Source: Trichostrongylus colubriformis | Taxonomy: Eukaryota > Nematoda > Chromadorea > Rhabditida > Trichostrongylidae | NCBI GenBank assembly: GCA_963978905.1 | Contig: OZ022258.1 | Location: 32,239,282 to 32,303,281 of the forward strand | Direction of reading: 5' to 3' | DNA length: 64,000 nucleotides | Part shown: positions 23,101 to 35,100 of the stretch, in pieces | Layout of the letters: each line of letters opens with the position of its first letter | Position numbering within the stretch: position 1 is the first letter of the stretch | The notes under the pieces: model-generated | Database searches by the model: none | What the model was told of the DNA's origin: nothing | What the model saw: only the letters and a program-made list of their open reading frames with translations | Program-made: the position numbers and the translations under genes

Positions 23101-26100
23101 ATAAATAGTATGACGTTGCGGATGTGGTCTCTGGACCGCTTGAAATCGTGCGGCATTGTGGCGGAATGAATTTACTTTGGAGTGATTATTTTGCGGTACT
23201 TTGAAGAGCTTTTCATACTCATTCCAACGGTACCTCGCGCGTCCATTTTCGTTAATTCGTTACTGAGTTATGATCTCTAGAAATCATCACTACCATTTGT
23301 CCGATTTATTATGAATCAACCTAATATTTATTACACGAGGTAGGGCTCATGTGTGATGTGAGTTAAACAGAACCGTGATACTAACTAACCTATGAATAAA
23401 CGAAAAGAAAAAAAAAACCTTCTATGTAGAACAAAGAAAGACAGAAAAAATGGAACATTGCAATCACAAAGGAAGTGAGAACTGCGAGAAAAAAAGAACG
23501 GGTAGAAACTCGAGAGCTGAATCAAGGTAGCATAACAAAATACTCTACGGAACCAAGTGACGGTCGACTGAATTTTTGAAAGCTTGTACACTCACTGGAA
23601 GGGCTACAGATCTAGCAAGTTTAAAATAGTCCCTGCCAGCTCTTAATGTAAAGAAATGGTACCTTAAATTGCGTTTAGCTCGCGGAATTAGACGTTTAAT
23701 GGGATCACCTCTGGCAGCAGTGGACCGTGCAGTGCAAAACTGATCAGGATTGAGACCGCAATAACCGTGAATAATTTTGTGAAATAGAATGAGATCAAGC
23801 TTCCTTCGCCTGTGCGAAAGAGTGTGCAGCTTAAAGTTCTTGTTTCTTTCCATACTAGGAGGTATACAATCATAAAGAAAACCCAGGACCCTTATCATCA
23901 GTTTTCGCGTGAATGTGTTCTGCACTCGCTCAAGTGCTGCGATGGATTCAGCTTTATACGGATTAAAAACAGGCGTGCCGTACTCCAGAATTGGTCTGAC
24001 GTAGGTTTTGAAAGCGCGTAATAGGACAGCAGTATTCTTCATAGTGAGGACTCTGAACAACTTATAAACCACCATGGTAGCCTTTCGAGCAATGTCCTCG
24101 CAGTGAGCATCGAAGGAGAGATTCCTGGTGATGAGGAACCCCACTGTCTGTTTCTCCACTTTGCTGATACGTGCGCCATCTGATTCCTGGTGATGAGGAA
24201 CCCCACTGTCTGTTTCTCCACTTTGCTGATACGTGCGCCATCTATGGTGTAGGTGAATCGATCATTTTTCAATGAAAGGTGTGAAGCGCAAGTTTTCTCT
24301 TTTGATTGGGGTAGACCCCACTTCCTAGACCATTTGCTAACAGCGTCGATGGACTTCTGAAGGCGTGAGCAGTCTTCCACCGTGCGCACTGCACAGTACA
24401 ATTTCACGTCATCAGCAAATGCTGTGCATAAAGCGCCACAGTTGGTGATGAGACGTGGCAGTTCAAACGTGAAAATATTGAAGAGAGGGGAAAGGACGCT
24501 ACCCTGAGCTACCCCGCTAGGCACCTTTCGCGGACAAGAAAAGGAATCGTTGACTCAAACTACGAACTGACGGTCACTTAAAAAGGCACGGATCCAAGAA
24601 ATAATTCGGATATGAACTTCAATCAGGGAAAGCTTGATGATCAGCTTTTGGTGATCGACGCGGTCGAAAGCTTCGGAAAAGTCTAAGTATATAACATCAA
24701 CACTAGCTCCTTCATCCAGGGAAGCGGTCCAATCGTTGAGCGACTGCAGTAATGCGGTAGTGGTGAACTTGCCTTTCTAAAATCCGCGCTGGAAGGGTGA
24801 AATTATAGAGTGTTCCTTAATATGTGCCTCTATTCTCTTCTTCACAATTTTTTCAAAAGCACGAGCAAAGATTGATGTGATGCTGATGGGACGATAGTTG
24901 TTAGGACAGTCATAGGGCGACTTTTTAGGTAAAGGAGTAACATAGGCCATTTTCCATCTAGAGGGAACTTCTGCTCTCATGAAGCTAAGATTAAAGATGT
25001 ACTGAAGCGGCCCAACGATGACATGAGCAACATTCTTAATGAAAGGTAACGGTATTTCATCAGGAGTAAGGGAGTAGGACGAAGGCCAGCTCAGCAAAAT
25101 GGAAAGTAGGTCATCAGCCTGAACCCACACGGAATCATTTATAGTAGGAAACATGTCAAGCCCGGAAAGATCGGCTAGGTGTCTGACGGCTCTGAACAAA
25201 TGCTTTTTCGAAAGTGCAGGCAAGAGCTTCCGCTTTTTCCTTGTCATTGGAGAATGCCGTTCCATCGCTCCCCCTCAAGCAGCCAAGCTTCGGTTTGGTG
25301 CTAAGCCTTGAACTGACAAGCTTATAAAACGCATTCTTATCATTGGACTCGATGACTTTTTTCTCAACTGAACTATTGTATTCAAACAGCTTACGCTCAA
25401 ATACAGTATTTAATCTGCGAAAAGTCATCCGGTGATCTGGAGTGTCTAGGGTGACATTTACCCAAGCCTGCATCCTCTTACGATAGAGTCGACGAAGATA
25501 CGGAGGTAAGTGGGACTGAGATAATGGAACATGGATAATAGGGACAAATAGTGATATGCAATGATGTAATATCGCTATGAAAAGCTCGTACATTTCATCG
25601 ACTGATTGAGTGAGGCCAAAAGAACCGTACCAATCAATGCCGGCAAGGTATGTCCTAATCGCGTTGTAACTGGCATTTTTAAAACTTCTTTTCTTGATGA
25701 ATGGTTCATCAGTTGCAAGAAGGTTCAACTCAAGGACGAGACTGTTGTGGTCACTAGTGCCCAAAGGGGGCGCAACAGCTAAACTGTGAATCAGGTAGCG
25801 GAGCAACTGTTGTTACCAGAGGGTGTTGACCAGTCAATGTCGGGAAGATTGAAGTCTCCCGTCATGATGCAGTGACGGACGGAGGAGATAAGATCACTGA
25901 TTGCATGGAATAACTGTTTAGTAGCCACGGCTGTAGCAGAAGGAGCCCTGTATACAATTAGAAGGCGCACAGAAACGCTGTCCACGTTATCCAGCGTAAG
26001 ATCCACACATAGAACCTCATAAGATTTAGGGCAGCATTCACGAAAAACTGTGACAGGAGAAAGGGTTTTCTTGGCCAAAACTGCAACACCTCCACCTTTT

Positions 26101-29100
26101 TTTGAGACTCGGTCAGACCTGATCAAGTTGTACTGTGCCCAACGGCTGCCAAAGGAAGACGACCACTGAACGCCCACGCTAAGCCACGTTTCGGATAAGG
26201 TGACTATGTCAAAGTCAAATTGTTCAATATGACAGAGGAGTGCCCTTCCATTTTAATGAATAGAACGGATATTTGTATACAAGCACAGTAAACGGCGCAC
26301 GTGGTTCCGGGGAGCATTTACAAGTTTGACGAACAAGTCTGATCTGTAGCAGGAGGTATTGTTTGAATACTGACATCAGATACATTAATAAGTTCAGGGG
26401 ACCTTTGATCACGAATTAAGTTATCCTGCGTTTCAACTGGTTTGTGTGAAGAAGTGCCACGCCGTGCAAGTCGCTCAGCACGAGCCCGATTCCTCTCCTC
26501 CCGAGTGAGGAAGGGCCTTATAAAAATTTTAGGGATCGAGAAGTACTTAAGACGAGGTGCACGACGCAACACTTGGTTGGCGTAGAAAGATGAAGGTAAA
26601 ACAACTTTAAGTAGTCTTGGGAAGGCTACATTAGCACGTCCCATCCTATAAACAGTCAATGGTGAGCATTCAATTCCAAGATAATCGAAAATGCTTTTTA
26701 GAATATTCCTATCGCTGACCAAGCGCTCACTAGGCAATTGAGCAGAGCTTTCAGGCAATCCGATGAGAACAATAGAGCGTTTGCGTTCAATTTCATCAGG
26801 AGAAACAGACAAAACACTAGAAGTGTTGGGAGAAGGCTCAGAGATTTTGTGAGATGGAGAGGAGACAGATTTAGCACTGCCACTAATAGCACCTTTGAGT
26901 TCAGCGTTCTGCGCTCTTAACGAAAGTACCTCCTCCGATAGCTCTCTATTTCGGCACAGGACAGTCTGCAGAAACTTCCGGTCCTCTAGCAGTGTACCCA
27001 ATACGGATCGTAGATGCTGCGATAGGGATTGATCCTCCATTAGAAGTGCAACGTCTTGATCAAACTTGTCCGATGGCATAGGTGGAGAGCGATCAATACA
27101 TGATCGCTTGATCGGCCTTTCCTGAATACGCAAACTGGACAAAGGAGTGTCCATGGGAATAAAACAGAATCTTCAGTAGAATTACGTGAGAAGAGTGTTG
27201 GCAAAGAAAAATAAGAAGAAATGAAGATACACCTCTCTATGTGGCAATAAATCCAACTGGACTCGCACTGTGCCACAATGATGCTCAGCTCAGATCGAAG
27301 AAGTACCGTCTGGAGCGGTAAGCAGCGAAACAGCAGGGCAAAAAGCCGTCACGGAACAGTAGAGTATCAGTGAATAAAAAATTGTCGATGACCAAGTCCA
27401 GAAAGTAGCGACCGGCAGTACAAAAGATCGGTTGGATGGCCGACAGGTAAGGAATCAATGAAAGAGCGGCCGCTCGCCACAACTGCACAGGCGACAATTA
27501 TATATCTTAACGTGTGAAATTAGAATGAGACTCCAAAATGTTTATTACAAAAAACTCAGAAGACTGTGCAAGTCCAAAAAGTTTCCCAAAATAAATTGCA
27601 ATATTTCGGTGCTTAGCACCTTCGTCAGGCCTGAAATGTGGCACTGTTGTCGAGTAATATACAAGGTATATTAGCAACTCACGTGGTGCTGTCCCAAAAA
27701 GCTGCGTGAGCCTACCCTTCCAAAGACCTTGTACAGCGGAAAAATTGCCAACCCACCCGATGGCACCCTTAAATAGCGGGAACGCCTCCATGACTGTGGT
27801 GAAATTTGATATAAGAATGATCATGCAGTATCCAGATGGTATACTGTGATCGTGTAATGGTATGCAAAAGGTCATGTAGTTCATTCCTGCTATTTATTTG
27901 TGGTGATAGCCGCTTTATTTCAAGGGCTTCTAGTATTTTTTTTACGGTACTTTCTACTGAACGGTGTAGTACCTTGATGGCCAGTATGGGGAGCGGTTCA
28001 TAGGTATGTACCCTTGTACGATGTTTGGAGAAACTTCTGTTCGGATAAGAGGACAGATTTATTAGTGCTCTACGATGCTCGTCGACACGTTTGTAGAGAG
28101 GCCTCTTGGTTTCTCCGACACATTTTTGCCCACAACCTCGACATTCTATGAGATAAACCGTATCCCGAAGCTGGCATATTTTTTAGTCATCATAGTAACT
28201 ACAACCTTCCCTGCCACACCTTTCCTCGTAAACCCTTGAATACGAATAGGTGCTTGAGATTGGATGGGGGACGAAATATTAGCCGTATAGGGAGCAATGA
28301 ATTTTTTTTTGCATGAATGAATGAGCAAAAAAAAATTCATTGCTCCCTACACGGCTAATATTTCGTCCCCCACCCAATCTCAAGCACCTACTCACGTATC
28401 CAAGGGTTCACGAGGAAAGGTGTGGCAGGGAAGGTTGTAGTTACTGTGGTGACTAAAAATGTGCCAGCTTCGGGATACGGTTTATCTCATAGAATGTCGA
28501 GGTTGTGGGCAAAAATGTGTCGGAGAAACTAAGAGGCCTCTCTACAAACGTGTCGACGAACATCGTAGAGCACTAATAAATCCGTTCTCTTATCCGAACA
28601 GAAGTTTCTCCAAACATCGTACAAGGGTACATACCTATGAACCGCTCCCCATACTGGCCATCAAGGTACTACACCGTTCAGTAGAAATACCGTAGAAAAA
28701 AAATACTAGAAGCCCTTGAAATGAAGCGGCTATCACCAGAAATAAATAGCAGGGATGAACTACATGACCTTTTGCATATCATTACACGATCACAGTATAC
28801 CACTTCTAGATACTGCATGATCATTCTTATATCAAATTTCACCGCAGTCATGGAGGCGTTCCCGCTATTTAAGGGTGCCATCGGGTGGGTTGGCAACTTT
28901 TCCGCTGTACAAGGTCTTTGGGAGGGTAGGCTCACGCAGCTTTTTGGGACAGCACCACGTGATTGCTAATATACCTTGTATATTACTCAACAACAGTGCC
29001 ACATTTCAGGCCTGACGAAGGTGCTAAGCACCGAAATATTGCAATTTATTTTGGAAAACTTTTTGGACTTGCACAGTTTTCTGAGTTTTTTGTAATAAAC

Positions 29101-32100
29101 ATTTTGGAGTCTCATTCTAATTTCACACATTCAGATAATCATGAGGCTTCGTGACAGCACAATACTAAGAAAGCTTATAGATGTTTTCGATAGAGCTTTT
29201 TTTGTTCTACAAAATACTACTATGTTTTTCGATTCCTCCGACTACCTAATATTTATGAGGTTTGGAAATGAAGTAAGCAGAAGGCGAAAAGTTAGCACTC
29301 GCGCACCTCATCTTCCTCGTCTGCCATCGAGATCAAAAAATGTATGTGTACATGTTTTCGATAGAGTTTTTTTAGCTCTACAAGGTACTACTTCTTATAC
29401 AAATCGCTCAACTTTTTGCTGTTTTTTAGACTCACAAAGACAGTACTCACAAAAGTTTGCACTTTCTTCATCTTCTCTTCCTCGCCTACCATCGAGATCG
29501 AAGAGAATAAGCAGGAGCGCATTCGATAGAGCTCTTTTTGCTTTACAAGATGATGCCACTCTTCTTTTAAATCTTTTCATATTTTACCATATAGGAATAA
29601 GTTTCCACCTCTTTTCGAGTCAAAATTGCAACATGAAAATGGAATACTTTGGCACATTGTTCAGTACTATTCGATAGAGCTCTTTTCGCTCTACAAGATA
29701 GTGTTTACGGTTTTTGTTCAAATTGAACTTTGCCATTTTTTGTATCATTTGAAAGTCGACATAATCGAGCATTTTCGACACCACATGTTGAAAATGCTCG
29801 ATTTTGTCGACTTTTAAATTATCTAAGAAATGGCAAATTCCAATTTGAACAAAAACCGTAAACACTATCTTGTAGAGCAAAAAGAGCTCTGTCGAATAGT
29901 ACAGAACATTGTGCCAAAATATTCCTTTTTCATGTTGCAATATTGACTTGAAAAAAAGGTGGAAACTTATTCCTATATGCTAGACTATGAAAGGGTTCAG
30001 AAGAAGAGTGGCACCATCTTGTGAAGCAAAAAGAGCTCTATCGAATGCTTACCTGGATATTCTCTTCGATCTCGATGGTAGGCGAGGAAGAGAAGATAAA
30101 GAAAGTGCACACTTTCGTGAGTGCTTTCTTTGTGAGTCTTAAAAACAGCTTGAGCGATTTGTATAAAAAGTAGTACCATTCTGTAGAGCTAAAAAAGCTC
30201 TATCGAAAACATGTACACATACATTTTTTTGATCTCGATGGCAGACGAGGAAGATGAGGTGCGCGAGTGCCAACTTTTCGCCTTCTGCTTACTTCATTTC
30301 CAAACCTCATAAATATTAGGTAGTCGGAGGAATCGAAAAACATAGTAGCATTTTGTAGAACAAAAAAAGCTCTGTCGAAAACATATATAAGCTTTCTTAG
30401 TATTGTGCTGTCACGAAGCCTCATGATTATCTGAATGTGTGAAATTAGAATGAGATTCCAAAATGTTTATTCCAAAAAACTCAAAAGACTGTGCAAGTCC
30501 AAAAAGTTTTCCAAAATAAATTGCAATATTTCGGTGCTTGCATATTTTCACCACCAGATCGTTGGCAAAGTTGTGTAGATTCGAATGGTTTTTATTTCGA
30601 CAAATAGAGTTGTGTCTGAGCGAAGTAATGGCTTTTTGAAAAAAGTGGTGTTTTGGCCATTTAATCTGCATACACCTAATATTTATCGAAATGTTTCCAG
30701 AAGTTGCATCATTCAGATATTCCATTCTTTCAAACGGTGATTATAATGGCGCTGACTTGCGATAATTGTGGTCTAAAGACAAATGAAGTGAAGAGTGGAG
30801 GAGCTATAAAAGATCATGGCTGTCGGTTATCTCTTACAATTCAAGAGGTGAGTTGATGTGAGGCTAAAGGTGCATTCATACTCTCCGGTGCAGTCGTACG
30901 GCCACTGCTCTTCATAACCTCCCCCCCCCCTCTCTCTCAGTTTACAATTTCTGAGTCGATCGCTCTTTATCTCAGTTCAACCTCAATACTTTACAACGCG
31001 TACGTTTCAGATGTCAAAACTGGCACAGCAGAAAGCACAGAAGCATAGGTAGACATGGTAGCCACTTCAAATATTCCGCTTTCTATTGCGTTGCATTCAT
31101 GCTACGCAACGCAGTTGTGAGAATCGGTGACAATGCGACTGTGTTGCGTAGTATAACATGTACGCTTTCTATTGCATTGCATTCATACTACGCAACGCGG
31201 TTGTGAGAATTGGTGACAAGGCGACTGTGTTGCGTAGTATAACATGTATGCAACCTAATGGAAGCAAATTGATTGCTCTGGTCACCGTGCACTGCATGTT
31301 TATAACTTTTGCATGCTGTACCTGTGAAGAAAGAGGGTGGTATAATGTGTTTATCGAATAAGAGGAGTAAAAGTGAACGTCTCGCTTGGGACGTTGATGA
31401 GTCGAAGAGTGCGGACCATTTATTTGTGGTTCCGCTTGACCCCGTTTCATTCGAGAGGAGACGCTGTTAGAACGTCGTTTCAGACAAAGAGGCGGCGAGG
31501 GATCGTCGTAATCGACGACGATACCCCTCCGGCAACAGAGTTTACAGTGAAACACATAGTTATGCAATGGCGACAAATTCATTTCCTTTCTATCTGCGGG
31601 GTTGTGAAGTAGAGGCATGTTGGAGAGACTGTACGGCGATCGTAAGCGGTGGCTGTATGGCTTTTGTATACCATGGTCAAATCACGAATGAAGGCTGTGG
31701 CTTGAGGATGATTGAGGTAGCAAGACTGAAGTCAACGAAGATGAAATGGATAGGATTAATGAAACACGAATGAAGGCTTTGAAAATTGGGCATGATATGG
31801 TATGACGAAGATCAATCAGATTACGAAAGAGCATCCTGAGAACGAAATCGCCCTCTTAAGTGTGCCTGCAGACCAACTCCACGTACGGTGCCTTGAAATG
31901 CCCCAATGCCGCCTATAATACATCGTGACCTTCGATCGTCTGAAGCGTCCAGTGCCTATGCTAGACCACCTTATATTCTGAGAGCCGTCTCTACAATCGA
32001 CGACCACATCTGCAGTGGCTAATTCTTCTATGGTATAGTTCCCCAGTAGAGGTAGATATGGAATTAACTTTGGTGCGGCTTAGGTGCATTGAATTATTCG

Positions 32101-35100
32101 AAAAGGAATTCTCATGCTCATCCCAACCTACCTGTTGGCAGCCTTTGCCTTTTGCTTTGCATGCTTTCAATAGTATAGGAACAATAGTAGCTGGAGCAAT
32201 AATGTGACAAGTATATTAATCCCTATTAATATTGCTTCCTCTGCTGTTTGTACGTCCGTCCGTCCCTCTGTCCCTCCGTTCGTCTGTCACGGAATTAGGT
32301 ATTATATGAAAAAACAACCTGTGGAGATAGGAATAAGTTTGGTATGGGTAGGGCATGGGACAAGAAGTAAGGATACACAGGACCAAGTTTCGCCCATGAT
32401 GGGCGGAGCGCATGGGAATGTTCCGTTCTCAGACCGAAAACTGTTGATTGGAATCTAATATGACCAAAACCTGGGGGAAGTTGAACTAAATTCAGGAATG
32501 AGTTTCTGGAAGTCATGAAGGAGATCTGGGCACAGTGGGCGGAGCATTTTTTGATGGACATTGCTTGGACGTTCCGATGGGCAAGAAGTAAGGAACACAT
32601 GTGGACCCAGTTTAGCTTCGCCCACGGTGGGAGGAACGTGCACTGAAACGTGCGGTCCTTGGATCAAAAGTTAAATGCTGGGTTCGAAAATGCTCCAAAC
32701 GTGAGGAAAAGAACTGCTGATGTCATCAATGAGAACCCATGAAAGAGACCTGGGCACAGTGGGCGAAGCGCACCCTTACCGAGTCAGGACAATAAATATT
32801 CATAACTTGGTTCAGTGCAGCCCTGAGACTAGGAAAAAACCGCCAGAAGTGACCAGTGTCCAAATTATCAAACACACTTAAATTAGAGAAAACCCACCCA
32901 CAATGGGTGGGGTAAATTGACGTGACGTGACGTGGTAACGGGTACTTAGTAAATTTTATAGAGAAAAAAGCGATTTCGTTGGACCCACTGACGTCCACGA
33001 TGTTTCGCACACAGTAGTGTTCGCCAGCCAACTGGTAAATTATAGAGAACTGACTAATTTGCTGATTTTTGTGCCTAATTAACCACAGGTCAGAGGGCTT
33101 TGTCCATGCTGTCTAAATGTGCGTATTTGCTTGTTCGGATAAGCGTTTCCAAAACTGGATGCCAGCGCTCCGGGGCCACGAAGCATAGAAGGGGTAGGGT
33201 CTTATGGCACTCTCCTGTGTGGCTCACAGTGGATTTCCGAGGGAGCTCTTGTTAAGCTAAGAACGCGGGGATTTCTCTGCGGTCGAGCACAGTATTCATT
33301 TATCTCACTGGGCCATCGACGTACATTATGGATTCCGGGAAAACCATCAGGGTAAGTACCATTAGGCGAGCATCGGCTTGCTCTGTTCGTTTCTGCATTC
33401 GTCGTAGCTTGCGACTATGTACAAAATCGAATTTTTCTTGCTGTTCCTCCTTTCTATGAAGAGGAAGGCCACTTTTCTCGTAGGAATACTGGTAGGCAAG
33501 TTGTTGTGATAACTGCTGACACTTGTGCACCCTTATGAGTTTTGTACTTGTCTTGTTACACGTTCTTGAACTTTCTTGTGGCAGGTTATGTTCACCATTT
33601 TCGCGAGGTGTTGTCAGACTACACCAGAAATTGCTAGTGCTGACATTGCTCATAGTGTGAGATAATTATTGCCTACCCTGCCATATACTGTAGGAGCAAA
33701 TATTGTTTCGGCGATATGTCCAGAGGGGGTCTTGGCCATACGGTTTGGACTCCATACCACCTCATAGTAGCTGATGTGAGATACATATATGTGAGAAGTT
33801 TGGTGTTCTTCATAGAATCAGACAGGCGGATGGTATTTTCTTTCGGAGACATTGTCCGGCTTGATGAGTTCAACACTTGCGAAGCCACTTATGAGTCTTG
33901 GTTTGTCTGAATTCCCAGTTTTACTTCTCCGCCAAATGCAGAATATACTTTTATTATTACAACATGGCTCTTGATCCTCGACGTGTTCCCCAGTGGGAAT
34001 AGTACAAACTTGTGACTTTACTTCTGCAAGGCTACACTGGTAGGCTTTCTTTCTCTATAAAGGTCGCTTGTGCCTCTGAATCGAAGAAGAAAAGAACTTA
34101 GTCGTAGGCTTGCTTCTTGAAACTCCAAGGTTGCCTGTAGTGTTTATTTGTACCAGTTGAGAGATGACATGGTTTTCCTCTTTGCTTTGAGGTAATTCTG
34201 TTCTCATGTAGATGTTGTTGGAAAAATATCCAGGAATGTTGAGACCGTCGTGAGCCCCAAGACCATTTCTATTGTTATCGCTGTGGCTGCGCTGGGATCT
34301 GAGCGGTTGCTGTGCTCTGGTAGTCGGAACGTCAGGCGCTTATTTCCTCCCCTTATATCTAGTGTTGGTATCGGAGAGTTGTTCTGTCTCAATTCTTCTT
34401 TCTCCTCTTTTTTGTCGCATAGCTTCTGCCCGCATCAGATGCAGTCTGCCTTCTGCCAGTCTGAACTATTGTGCTCCACACACAAGCACTTTTTAGCAGC
34501 GATTCCCGTCTTTCATTGTTTGGACGGCCGCTTGAGTCTATGACCATTCGGCATGCTGCGGACACATGGTTTCGCCTATTGCAAAACACTCCACGGAAAA
34601 TTTCACCGGCGTGGGGGGGGGCGGCTCATATTGCCGCTGCAAGCTTTGCTGCTTTAACAGACATACGACAGCTGGGAGAGCTGACCTTTTTTAGTGTGAT
34701 CACCCTGTCCAGCCGCATGGTTCCACCTCAGCACAATGATTCAGAAATTTCAACTCAAGGCTTTGGTGAAATGACAACACCGTTATTCTCATTGAAGCAC
34801 AATGTTTGTAGCGCAGGCCATCGCACACCGTCGCGTCGCGCGGGACGTGTCACCAGCACGCGACGCATGCGCGCGCCGATGAGTTTTTCCCTCTGCCCGT
34901 CAAAATATGCAATCTTCGCTGGGACTGGGTCGCACGTTATACCGATGGCTTAATGGGTCCACTTTGGCACGTTCATAATCCTATCTGCGGTCAGCATGAT
35001 CGAGCCTGTTTTCTACACAGCACTCAGCGGCTATCTACTTTTCAAATTGAGGCAAGAGTCCTTAAGGAGTAGGTCGGCCGTCGCCTGACTATGACTATTG

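Larger units (their letters stand above)
23327..27500 (-). mobile_element. CR1-like non-LTR retrotransposon (LINE)
   Basis: Minus-strand element with 5' sequence from about 27500, ORF1 at 27154-26318, ORF2 from about 26300 to 23545, and a 3' tail that reaches the mariner at 23324. ORF1 plus endonuclease plus reverse transcriptase in this order is the CR1/jockey-type layout. Both ORFs lie antisense within zpr-1 intron 7. Confidence 0.85.
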
